From Symsagittifera roscoffensis (Eukaryota > Xenacoelomorpha > Acoela > Convolutidae): a stretch of DNA of 41,376 nt. The notes under the pieces were generated by a model that saw only the letters and a program-made list of their open reading frames with translations, was not told where the DNA came from and made no database searches. The stretch covers positions 1 through 41,376 of the forward strand of contig NW_026971670.1 of the NCBI RefSeq assembly GCF_963678635.1, written 5' to 3'. A program made the position numbers and the translations under genes. Of the stretch, positions 1 through 9,409 are shown one piece after another (positions within the stretch are counted from its first letter, which is position 1; every line of letters begins with the position of its first letter).

Positions 1-879
1 AAATACCTGTTTTTATCTAACAGAAACAAACAGCTAGAATCAAAAATGAAAAATCTAAGCTTTGAAAAGAAATTGTTTGATTTGCATGTAGAAGAAAAAC
101 GGAAAGTGAAAACGAAAAAAAATATAAAACTGACCAGGAAACCGCTGTAAACTTTTTGGGAATTCAATCCATAACGGTATAAACCATAACCCGGATTAGC
201 CGTGATGCTGATGAAAAGCTTCGAAAAAGAATGAACCTAATAATTTGGGTAAAAACATCGCAGTTAAACATGCAAAATTCTATTGTTTTTCTTTCTCTCT
301 CTTTCGAGGAGTACGAGGGGCCACCGCCTCTTACCGTTGATTGGTCTTCGAGCTCCTCATTCAATGTTAGCGGTTCACCTTCCACTTTTTGGTCTTCTGG
401 TTTACTGAAAAATCAAAAAGTGTCAGTTCGGTAACATATTTCGTTATTCTAACGCACATTAATATTGACAAGATGAATGAAATGAACCTCAGATGAAAAT
501 TTTCTTCTATTTGCCTCATGTCCTTCATTTGTATTTCTACAATAGTTATTTAAAAATTTGCAAACAAATGTAATACTTCGTTTTAAAATGAAAAAATCTA
601 CCTTTCTCGACGGCTTTCTCAACCAGTCTCTAACGGTAAGAAAACAAGCGCTAGAGAAAACAATGCAAAGACCCAATGATACCCGGTTTGAACAAAACGC
701 TTATCATACACCTTTTTATACAGTTCCATATACACAGAATCTAGTACGAAAACTCTATTATTAGCTTGTTTGACAAATAATTTGACCTTTGACTAGGGTT
801 AATGTGTTTTGACCGGAAATATATTAACCAAGATTCTTACATTTACAAGAAGTCCTATGGTTAAGCGGCAAGAATTGCC
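1..879. other. Left flank, no gene recognised
   Basis: AT-rich sequence outside the Polinton. Short open frames exist (for example 231-434 and 558-764 on +), but none shows a motif or family resemblance I can defend, and each is short enough to be chance. I see no tRNA, rRNA or tandem array here. Confidence 0.5.
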
Positions 880-1200
880 CAGTTTAATTTCATTTTACGA
901 ATCTTTTGTACCAAAACTTCAGCAGGAGTAGTATTGTATCGTGTCCCGGATCCTAAGGGGGTTCCTTCCTAAGGGGGGGCGGGGGTCCTCACATAAAGCG
1001 AAACCCTAGGAAAGCGGTCCTTAATTTTTGGAGGACCCTTATCCTAGGATTTTGTAAACGAAAAAAATTTTCCACGCAAAAAGCAGAAGACCCCCTACTT
1101 AGGATCTTGCTAAGTTTAGCTTAACAACAAAGGACACGATACCAAATTCTTTCTAATTCCAATTCTGGGGTCCTAATTATTGTTCCTGGTTAATTATATG
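880..1200 (+). repeat. Left terminal inverted repeat of the Polinton
   Basis: The core 936-1142 matches the reverse complement of 37352-37560 over its whole length with scattered differences. Shared blocks include GTATCGTGTCCCGGATCC, a TTCCTTCCTAAGG block and CTTAGGATCTTG. Similarity continues outward (GTAGTATT just before 936) and inward (around 1145-1160), so the repeat is longer than its core. The core itself begins GTATCGTGTCC and ends GGACACGATAC, like an independent small inverted-repeat element. Confidence 0.75.
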
Positions 1201-1477
1201 AATCATATTTATGGTTATATTTGTTTCGGGCAAATGAACTTTCGACCCAGTTGAAATTTGTTAGTGAACGGGGAGTTGACTTTTATGGTATATAATAAAA
1301 ATTCGCCGGCGATTTTGGCAGCGTAGCTTAACTATTGGCAGCAGTAAACTAATTCCTTAACTTGACCTAAATTGTATGGTGAAAAGGCAGTAAATTGAAA
1401 TTACTCTCCGAAGGCGGCGGCTGTTTCTGGGCAAAATATACCAACTGATCAATTTGTCAAATTTTGAAATAAAAAAA
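1201..1477. other. Spacer inside the left end of the Polinton
   Basis: AT-rich stretch between the left inverted repeat and the first recognisable Polinton frame. I see no motif, promoter or gene here. Confidence 0.4.
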
Positions 1478-1984
1478 ATGAAATTAGAGGGAACTTGATG
1501 TACTGAAGATATTGATAATGAACATTTAAAATTAAGAGTGTTTTCAACTGCAGAAAAGAAATCATTTTTCAAAGGTTGTAATGAACGCTACGTCGTCTTC
1601 CTCGAACCGGCTAAGGGAATTTCAAAGTAAGAATACGAGTTAATTTTCAAAGAACAATTTTATTCGAGTGAGATTCAACAAATATCTTGGTGCATTTTTA
1701 CAAAACAAAAGTATGGTACTTTGAGCGATTTGAATATTGCTGATTATGAAAACGTTTTCGACTATTCGTTTGAATTTAACTCAAAATGGGTTGATAAAGA
1801 CTTGAAGAGAAAAATCCGTCTATGTTTCAACAAGCTATCAAAATACAAAAAACTTCCGGTGGTTTATTTAAATATTTACCACCGTTATCTTAATGAGTCT
1901 AAATGGTATTTGCAAGGTCTTTTTTATTTCCACTGGCTTGAAATTCAGCAGGTTGGACAGGTGTTGGAAAAAAATAAACAATGA
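1478..1984 (+). pseudogene. Unknown Polinton ORF, broken
   Basis: A single frame runs from ATG 1478 to the stop at 1984 (about 168 codons), interrupted by TGA near 1496 and TAA near 1628. The last 87 codons are open and rich in K, Y, F and W. I do not recognise the protein. Its position at the start of the gene string and its frame continuity across the stops suggest it was a real Polinton gene. It could also be chance in AT-rich DNA, but the length of the residual frame argues mildly against that. Confidence 0.4.
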
Positions 1985-2001
1985 AATTGCAAAAAAGCTG
2001 A

Positions 2002-2316
2002 GTAATACCTATTGATTTGAAAATAATTCACCAAATTTATACGTATTTGAAACAAACTTATCCTGATAATTCAAACCGACGCAACTATTTTCTAGCTGCA
2101 TGTTCTCTTATATTTGTTATTTCTGATAACCTTAGCTACGACATTTTAATTAAATTGAGACCTTATGGTGGCTTGATTGGCATTGATAACTCTTCCTTCG
2201 ACAAATACTTGAAAAATTCCAGAATTATACAATTGCACGCTATTTTGCACGATGCGGCCAGATTTATACACGAGTTTTATCAGCAGGGTCCCACGTACTG
2301 TTACATGTTGCCCTAG
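2002..2316 (+). pseudogene. Unknown Polinton ORF
   Basis: Open frame of about 104 codons with no ATG near its beginning, so the true start is lost or lies in another frame. Visible features are a hydrophobic stretch near 2100-2150 (AACSLIFVISDN) and a C-terminal segment LHAILHDAARFIHEFYQQGP. I do not recognise the family. It lies between two other Polinton ORFs on the same strand, which supports it being part of the element. Confidence 0.4.
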
Positions 2317-2429
2317 AACTGTAACAACAGCTTATTGTGATATTTGAATTGAATAGCGTTCTGCCTTTTTATTAAGTTGGAAAAACCAGAACTTTATCAT
2401 TTACTAGAGTGCTAAGCGAGAGATTAGTT

Positions 2430-2956
2430 GTGCTTGACGTAAAAGGCTTTCGTTGCAAGAAAAACTCCTTTGTGGTTAGAGAATAAGCAATAACAACTTC
2501 AGACTACAGCGACCGACTCATTTTTTTTTACCTCCAGTGAATTTCAATATTTTACCAAAGCTCGAACAAAAAACTTACAACTGGGTAACAAATTATTTAC
2601 ACGGTCTCCATTGGGAAAAAGGTGATTACCTTTACATAAACCTGAATCAAATACTTCAGAGTTTTGTGTTGAGAAGTCGCGGTGCCGTTTTTTACGCTAA
2701 AGGAAAAGAAAAGACAGAATTTTTGGCCAAGTACTTGGACCGAAAGGTTGAAAACCCAGATGATTTGGGCTGTCCTCGGGTTGAAAACTTATATTTTAAA
2801 AGTTATCCAAGTTGCAAAAGACATATACCTCATTACAACTCCAGGAATCATTGTGCCCAGAAGAAAACCAAGGTTTTTTATGATTGGTTGAAAAATGAAC
2901 AACAGCGAGAGATCAGCGAACGTGGAGACATACCTATCACTAAATTCAATGCTTAG
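2430..2956 (+). pseudogene. Conserved Polinton protein of unknown function (YAKG-EK motif)
   Basis: The residues VFYAKGKEKTEFLAKYL followed by a DLGCP segment, and a Cys/His-containing C-terminus, resemble a protein I associate with Polintons and related invertebrate elements; the role is unknown to me. The upstream part (2436-2520) is in another frame, with a TAA at 2484. The two parts meet at a run of nine T (2521-2529), so a run-length change explains the break. The stop is at 2954-2956, eight bases before the next ORF starts. Confidence 0.6.
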
Positions 2957-2963
2957 TGCGTGG

Positions 2964-3299
2964 ATGACTCCACAGGGTGATATTAAAATTTCATTATTGA
3001 GAATAGAGCGTATTGATTGCAGTGGCCATATTGTTTAGAGGAAGGAGCAAATATTAATTTCCGAAGAAGAGTTGTCTACTTTGATCAATTTGTATACTTT
3101 CAGAGATTCAATTTTATCAGAAATGTTAGCCGGCAAGCGAGGAGTATATCTTACCGAACTAGTCTTAGTAACCAAACGTCTGCCAGGATTTCAAATGGAT
3201 CTAAACAGCAGTGCATTGTTGCCAGATGAGGTTAGGACGATTGTGAAAGAGGATACTGTGAAGAAAATGATGTACTACGAAAAAACTGCAAATGTCTAA
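2964..3299 (+). pseudogene. Small Polinton ORF, one in-frame stop
   Basis: ATG 2964 to the stop at 3299 is one frame of 112 codons broken only by a TAG at 3036-3038. Downstream of it the sequence reads as a soluble, partly helical protein with no motif I recognise. Close spacing to the gene before it, and frame continuity through the single stop, support a former gene. Confidence 0.5.
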
Positions 3300-3317
3300 G
3301 CAAACTTTGTTCTAGAA

Positions 3318-3550
3318 ATGCATGACATAAATGATACAGATTTCACACGTATTAAGTTTTTTACTGTTCTCAATACTAATTTAAATTTTTACCAGCTTCA
3401 TTCACAGTGAGAAAAAGTCTCACACGGTCTGTAGAATAAATAGTTTCTCAAATGTCAGAAGCAACAACAGCAGTAGATGAACCTGACGCAACAACAGTTA
3501 TAACGAGACAAACAGTGAAAAAAAATCATGAAAATTTTGTAACAATGTAA
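3318..3550 (+). other. Two very short frames, possible gene remnants
   Basis: ATG 3318 opens 31 codons ending at TGA 3408, and ATG 3452 opens 33 codons ending at TAA 3548. The second is rich in T, E, V and D with a polar composition. Neither is recognisable. They may be remnants of one small gene between the preceding ORF and the ATPase, or chance. Confidence 0.2.
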
Positions 3551-3719
3551 TTTTGCCAAGGTCTTAAGTAGTTTTTCTTTATAATAAGGTAGTAATTCTA
3601 ATTTTACTAACTTTCTGCATTCTCAAACTTTTTTTCACTAAAATAAGTTGCGAAGAAACGTCAGTTTGGTTCTCGATTTTATCAGGCTTGGTTGGTTACG
3701 TACTGCCAAACCCAAGGAT

Positions 3720-4356
3720 ATGAATAAAGTAATTGATACTTCGACGAAAATTTCCATGGCGATAGTGGGACTTTCAGGCTCCGGGAAAACTGAGTTAATT
3801 TTGAAACTTTTGATGGAAATTAATTTTAACCCTAAACTTGGAACCGTTCTATATCTTTACAAAGAGATAAGTGTTTTCTCGCGAAGTGAATGTGAAATTC
3901 ATGAAATTTGACGGATTCAAATCTGTGAGAAACTTAGAAAAAGTTCTTCTAGTTTTCGATGATTCATGTAAAGGCATCTATAAAGACAAGGAATTTGTTA
4001 GCTTAGCGATAGCGTATAGACATAGAGGGATAGATGTAAAATATGTTAAGCATAACTTGTTTCAACAAAGTCGATAGTCGCGTACGATTGATTTGAACAC
4101 TTCACACACCATTCTGTTCAAATCGTCTCGTGACGTTCAGCAACTAGATCTTTTAGGAAGACAATTGAAAGTATCATAATTTTTGAAAAGCTGTTACGAA
4201 TTAGCTACCAGGGACTCTTTTGGACATCTTCTAATCAACTTGGACCCCCGTAAATCAGATTGTTTGAGATATTGTTCAAATATCACACGACCTGGGCCAA
4301 CAGTTTTATAGTTACCCTTATCCGAAGCAGAAACTACTCGAATCGCAAATGAATAA
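3720..4356 (+). pseudogene. Polinton genome-packaging ATPase (FtsK/HerA-like)
   Basis: The protein would be the motor that packages DNA into the capsid. The Walker A motif GLSGSGKT lies at 3768-3791 and a Walker B strand ending in FDDS at about 3950-3968. The C-terminal part keeps segments such as YVKHNLFQQS and FGHLLINLDPR. ATG 3720 is the nearest start before Walker A, but the frame is open upstream to 3648, so the start is uncertain. The gene is broken by a frameshift near 3890 and by stops at 4075-4077 and near 4177. Its last codons overlap the start of the next ORF by 8 bases. Confidence 0.85.
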
Positions 4357-4639
4357 GAAAAACGTATCTATTCTGCAGCATATGGTACATTTGAAACCTG
4401 ACCAGCTAGAGCAATTCATTAGAAAAACTTCAAATCGTGAGATCATAACACTTATTTGTGAATGTTTGCTCAATGTAGCCAATGGAAACATCGAACGATT
4501 CGAGACAGCATATAAATAATTAAAAACCAGTGTTGTCAAAAAACGTGCAATTATTTTGAGTAAAGAAGGCTTCCATTTAGTTCGAAAAATACTTTTTTTT
4601 GTTACAAGTACCTCACAACTTAATTATGACTGCTGAAGA
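4349..4639 (+). pseudogene. Small Polinton CEC-motif protein, one in-frame stop
   Basis: ATG 4349 overlaps the end of the ATPase gene by 8 bases. The frame runs 97 codons to TGA 4637-4639 with a single in-frame TAA at 4517-4519. It reads as a helical N-terminal part (LKPDQLEQFIRK), the segment ITLICECLLNVANG, and a basic part with KKRAIILSKEG. This resembles a small protein I associate with Polintons and adintoviruses, of unknown function. It overlaps the next gene start at 4626. Confidence 0.55.
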
Positions 4640-5470
4640 AATCATTCTAATTACGAAACACTTATATGTTAAAGAGCAGGCACATGCTGCACGTGTTCTT
4701 CATGATAATATTATTAAACATAAAAATGCTCAACTATTTTACCTTATTAGGCTTAGGCCCCAATTACCTCCTCAAACTAGTAAGACTACTGCAACGAAGG
4801 AAACATTTACGGAAAAGGTTGAGCCCCAACAAGAACAGCTTAGACTGTTAACGGACAATGAAGAAGTACCGATTGAACGTGATAAAGATGAAATACTAGA
4901 AGAAACAGGATAGACAGACCGAAAGCACTTTCGGACAGTTACAAGTTCTAGAAGACAAAAAATTTGTTAGAGCAAAAACCGTACTTGAAATCATAGAAAA
5001 TTCAGAAAGATATCCATATACCATGACAATGAGGTGATAAAAGTAGATAAAGTACCACCAGGACTTAAAGCTGCAATATTTTTATACGACATACAACAAC
5101 CAACGAAAAAATTACACAATCTTGCGATCATTAACATTTTAACTGCTCTCAACTTGAAAGAAAACCTGGTAATAACTCGAAATGCCAAACACGTGGTTCA
5201 GTCAGCGTCTTTTAACGCTCAAGAGAAACGTGAACCCGGACTTTCAAGAATCCGCTCAACATCGCCCACTTGGCAGGAAAAAAGTAGTGCAAACTTAAGA
5301 GAAGTAAAAAACAGAAACGAAAAAGTCTCAGCGGTAATAGAAAAATCCGCAACCAAAAACGTGAAAAAGAGTCAGAAGAAGGCTCTGGCTCATATGGAAC
5401 GCCCCATAACGATTCAGATTCTCGAACCTCCGAAAAGACGAAGGCAAAAACGAAACAATGGGAAAAATAC
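4626..5470 (+). pseudogene. Conserved basic Polinton protein upstream of integrase
   Basis: ATG 4626 starts a helical N-terminal region (TAEEIILITKHLYVKEQAHA) followed by a polar region. The frame breaks near 4913 and again near 5030, then resumes with PPGLKAAIFLYDIQQPTKKL (about 5058-5117) and ends in a strongly basic, low-complexity tail (PPKRRRQKRNNGK). The order and pieces match a protein commonly found just before the integrase in Polintons. The role is unknown to me; the basic tail suggests nucleic-acid binding, which is inference. The boundary with the integrase start is not clear because the frames run together. Confidence 0.55.
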
Positions 5471-6399
5471 CAAGATTGAAGAATCATTGTTGAAAACTAA
5501 ATACAGTAACAAAGGTTCCGCGTTATTTATTAGTGTGTACAACTTGATAAAAGCAACCAACGCGAAAAAAAATTAAACATATCCTTCATACTGAATCTGC
5601 TTACACGAAAAATCGAACTGTCATCTGAAAAACGCCGCGACTCAAGGTCATAGTTTACGATACCGACGAATTCTGGTCATTAGATCTGGCCTTTGTTGAT
5701 AAACTTGCCAGTACAACCACGATGTTAAGTATCTGCTTGTTGCAGTTGACTGCATGTCCCGCTATCTCAGAGTGCAACCCTTGAAATCAAAAAATGCTAC
5801 TACAACAGCAGAAGCGTTCAAACTAATGATAACGACAAAACAACTGAAAAAAATATGGGTGGACAAGGGCACATAGTTTAAAGGGTCCGTCGAAGCATTA
5901 TGTAAAAAGAAAGGCATAAAAACTTATAGCAAAGAGAGCGAGAAAAAGTCTGCATTCGCTGAGAGAAAAAACCGTTCCTTGAAAAATCTTATTTATAAGT
6001 ACTTGGAGGATACATGGACTGACTCATACATTGACAAATTGCAAGATTTTTTTCAATGCATTCCATTCGAGAACAAATCGTGTCACAAATCTTGCACCAA
6101 ACAAAGTAACTAAAAAAGATGTTCCTCGCCTGATTTCATTAAGAGCAGAACAGTCATTGAAATTAGTTCGCTGTCCAAAGCTTTATGTTGGTGATTATGT
6201 TAGACTCGCCAAAATAGACATACCTTTTCGCAAGGTTTACAAACAATCGTTCACCGACGATGAAGTGTTTGAAGTTTTTGACATACCAACACGAAATCCA
6301 CCAACATACAATTTGATAGATTCTAACAGAGAACCGATTGAGGGAAAAATTTACAAGTCTGAACTAAGTCGCGTTCTGGAGAAGGACAGTCATGACTGA
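5471..6399 (+). pseudogene. Polinton retroviral-type integrase
   Basis: This DDE integrase would insert the element. An N-terminal segment LLKTKYSNKGSALFISVYNL precedes the catalytic core. Catalytic residues visible are D in SLDLAFVDKL (5684-5686), D in WVDKGT (5862-5864) and E in AFAERKNRS (5961-5963), with 32 residues between the last two. The C-terminal part (KLYVGDYVRLAKIDIP, SELSRVLEKD) is the SH3/chromo-like region typical of these integrases. Breaks are a frameshift near 5580-5640, another near 5715, a TAG immediately after the second catalytic Asp (5874-5876), and a frameshift near 6035. It ends 8 bases into the next gene. Confidence 0.88.
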
Positions 6400-7245
6400 G
6401 GGCACTTCCAACAGCCTTTTCACCCATAATGTTCCCCCTTCCTTCACAATTACCCTAGTTTCATCTGCATCAATGAAACACTCTGGCCAACTTTAAAAAT
6501 CTCCTGAGTGAAGAAATAAATTTGCAAGGTGAACGGAGAATAGCAGTTACAGAAGTTACCTTCACTAGTCAGATAAACAACGTAACTGACAACAACATTG
6601 TGTACTACAAAAAAGATCGGGTTATAGCAAGCATGAAAGTTGAGAAAGACAAGATCGCCAGACCTTACCATGGAGAAACAGCAAAAATAACAAAAGGAGA
6701 ATATACGAGCATTGATCAAATACTGGACGAGATTCGCCGAAAGACGGAATTAAAGAAATTGGATTATGTAATAGATCCAATAACCAAACATCTTTCCTTA
6801 TGGCTGCATTTTTGGGAAGGTATAACTTTTCCAAGCTTGCAAATTCCTAGTCTACTTGGATTCAAAGGCGTCGGAGATGGAACTGGTTATCATATATGTT
6901 AAAAACAAGGAAGCTCGAAACATAGCACATTCTCTACCCAAGATCTTATTGCTGACTATCCCGTTGATGTATGCGCTGGTACTCAGCTTATGTTTACTTA
7001 TCTAGACAAAATTCATTATCAAATAGTCGGACCCACAAAAGCAACCCTTTTACGAGTCATTGCTACAACGAGTCCTTGAACCGAATCATCGTAAAGTGTT
7101 TAGTATTTTGGATTTTAAAAAACTTTTGGTCAACAATATTTCTAATATTTCTGTGAACTTGCGTACAGAAACTGGAGGACTTGTTCCTTTCGCTGGAGGG
7201 GGGAAAATTGTTCGGACTTTGAAATATCAAAAGTTTAGCCATTGA
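6392..7245 (+). pseudogene. Penton-like (minor capsid) protein of the Polinton
   Basis: ATG 6392 overlaps the integrase stop by 8 bases and starts TEGTSNSLFTHNVPPSF. The frame stops at a TAA near 6494, then resumes in another frame at 6522-6902 with strand-rich sequence, again at 6905-7110, and finally at 7060-7245 (KLLVNNISNISVNLRTETGG, LVPFAGGGKIVRTLKYQK). These pieces match the protein encoded between integrase and capsid genes in Polintons, generally taken to be the single-jelly-roll penton subunit. The assignment rests on gene order and recognisable segments, not on a structural comparison. Confidence 0.65.
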
Positions 7246-7250
7246 TCAAA

Positions 7251-7648
7251 ATGGATTCATATTACCACAACCAAGCAAACCTACCACATTTCTTGGGGGC
7301 ATTATAGTCAACGAGGCAGTGGCTTTGGTGCATTAGCCTTGTGAATAGAAGGAGTGGCGCTTCAACTGGCTCGAAAATTTGTGATACCCGCGGCCAAAAA
7401 AAATCGGGAAAGAACTACTTCTTCAGGCAGCTCCAGAACTGATAGAAGTTGCAACAAAAAGAAAAGTCCTAAGCAGGCACTCAAAAGCACCGTTTCAAAA
7501 ACAAGTCAAAGAGCAAGTAGTAGGAGGAAGTAGATCTCGGAAAACCATCCGAAAAGAACGACGGCGGTTAAACAAAAAACGAGACGCGTCATTTTCAGAA
7601 AACGAACTGCACAGAGAAATCGCTCCAATTTCTTTACAAGGGTTAAAA
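7251..7648 (+). pseudogene. Small basic virion-core-like protein (pX/pVI-like)
   Basis: ATG 7251 opens MDSYYHNQANLPHFLG, then the frame breaks and continues with a glycine-rich QRGSGFGAL segment near 7305-7345. After another break there is a helical middle region, and the C-terminal part (about 7520-7600) is very basic (SRKTIRKERRRLNKKR). A Gly-rich N-terminus followed by a basic tail just upstream of the capsid gene is typical of adenovirus-like core or minor capsid proteins in Polintons and adintoviruses. The specific name is inference. Confidence 0.5.
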
Positions 7649-8857
7649 ATGATATCTAATTTAATCCCGAGTGAAGCAATTCACAGCTCCTTGGACTTAT
7701 TTGAAAAACTGCCTCGATTTTCAACGTACTCGTTTAGAAATAGTAGCACGAATTGTTCGAAGCAATGGAACCGTGCTTCGAACGCATGCTACAGAAGCGG
7801 CAAACAGAGATACGCCGTTTTTTGTTAACAATCCTTTATCTTTATTATTTTCTGAGTGTACACTGTCTCTGAATGGTGAGAAAATATCAACTACCAGCGC
7901 TAATTTAGCCCATAAAAGCTTTTTTGAGACCGAATTTTCAGACGGTAATGATGCCAACAAAACATGGTGGGCTTGTCAAGGTTATTATCATGAAGAAAAC
8001 CAATCAGTTATTGACGGTGCTGGAAGGAGAGCTGATGATGTTACGGAGCGTAAAGGTCTCGTTGCGGCCTCGAGCGAGCTGAAACTATTTGATGAAATTT
8101 CTTGCGACTTTTTGTCGCGTGACAAGCTTCTACTTAGCGGTGTCTAATAAAATTGTCTCTTAGACGTTCTCCTAAAGATTTTGTTGTCATATCTGAAGCT
8201 GCAGCTAAACACTAAAAGGTCCAAATAATCGAAGCTAATCTCTATGTCAGAAAAATGACTGTGACTGACTATGTTCTCTCATCAATAAAAAACACTTTGT
8301 TGAAGAACCCGGCAATTTACAATTACTTCGAAGTAGTACCAAAAATGTTTCTCGTAGCTGCAGGAGTAGAAAGCTAGCGACAAGAGGATGTTTTCGCAAG
8401 AGAACTTGTTCGAAGAATGATAGTAGCAATGAGCATAAACGAAGCATATTTGGCTACTAATAGGACAAAGCCTTTTCATTGCCAGAAATTTGGATTGAAT
8501 GAGATCCTTGTGTACAGAAACGGTCTACCCATTGCCGGAACTCCCATCTCAACATCAGACAAAAAAAGAATTTATTACAATACGCTTGAGGCTCTTGATT
8601 TTGTTTTGAACACTAGACATGGAATCAGTCTCGCTAATTATGATAATCATTATATTATGGCTTTTGATCTCACGTCTACTCAGGAGGCTTTACACGATTT
8701 TATTCATCCTGAATTGACCAATTGCACTTTTTCGGTCAAACTCAAGTTTGACGCAGGTCTCGTTAATAACGTCCAGTTATGATTTATGGGAGAGCGTGCA
8801 TGAACAGTTTATGTGCGTTCAGATAGAAAAATTATCAAAAACACTCTTATGATCTAA
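7649..8857 (+). pseudogene. Polinton major capsid protein (double jelly roll)
   Basis: ATG 7649 begins MISNLIPSEAIHSSLDLFEK. A frameshift follows within 30 codons, and the region up to RLEIVARIVRSNGT looks shortened. The long part 7735-8147 holds SLLFSECTLSLNGEKIST and GRRADDVTERKGLVAAS. After further breaks at about 8147 and two stops (near 8210 and 8375), the C-terminal third is open at 8417-8782, including FGLNEILVYRNGLPIAG and ISLANYDNHYIMAFDL. A last frameshift near 8800 precedes the final residues and TAA 8855. Synteny and sequence both fit the Polinton major capsid protein. Confidence 0.8.
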
Positions 8858-8864
8858 GCTAGAC

Positions 8865-9075
8865 ATGGATAATCTTCAACTAGTAGAAACTATTAACTGT
8901 TGTAAACATTTGATATATCGCTTTAGAGGTATTTTACCGGCAGAGTAGTTTCCATGCTCTTCAGTACTGAAAAACAATAATACGTTCAATGTTCACCACC
9001 ATCGGATCAACCTGGAAGCCACTGGTTGCTTTTTGCTCAAGCCGGAGGACAGATATTCTTCGCAGATCTCTAGGT
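8865..9075 (+). pseudogene. Remnant of adenain-like cysteine protease
   Basis: ATG 8865 follows the capsid stop by 7 bases. The first frame reads MDNLQLVETINCC, then a segment FRGILPAE with a stop, then VLKNNNTFNVH. A frameshift near 8998 leads to DQPGSHWLLFAQAGGQIFFA, where His-Trp (His codon about 9020-9022) is the typical catalytic-histidine context of adenovirus-type proteases that mature capsids. The frame ends at TAG 9073-9075, and the Cys-bearing C-terminal half is not found. Position directly after the capsid gene is the normal place for this gene in Polintons. Confidence 0.6.
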
Positions 9076-9409
9076 AAAAGATTATGTGATTATCCCCATT
9101 TTTTAACTTATTTCTTTAATTTTTTTACACTTTTTATTATACTTATTTAAGCAAAACAAAATGTGGGCTTGAAATTCTTAAAAAATTATTGCTTCCCAGT
9201 TAAAATTAGTCAGAAAAATTTTTAGGCTGCATTTGAATCATTCTAAGCTTTGAATTTGTCATTTAGTGCTGAAATGATACTTGAAAATCTAAACCATTTT
9301 CCTAAAAAAGTGCCAAACCTTAAAAAAATTTATCGCTACCCCTTAAAAGTAACAGAACAAGTTTGAGGCTGTAAATGAATCAGTTTTTCGATATAGAAAA
9401 CCATTGCAA
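9076..9409. other. Non-coding stretch between protease remnant and polymerase
   Basis: Very AT-rich, with no open frame or motif. Two loosely similar segments (about 9188-9240 and 9330-9385, each containing a GAGGCTG or TAGGCTG block followed by an AATGAATCA-like or TTGAATCAT-like block) look like an old local duplication. The missing half of the protease and the polymerase N-terminus would be expected here. Confidence 0.4.

Noticed and set aside
4318-4539. Minus-strand frame in this region
   Set aside because: It is the shadow of the small plus-strand Polinton ORF 4349-4639, which has better sequence character and the expected overlap with the ATPase gene.
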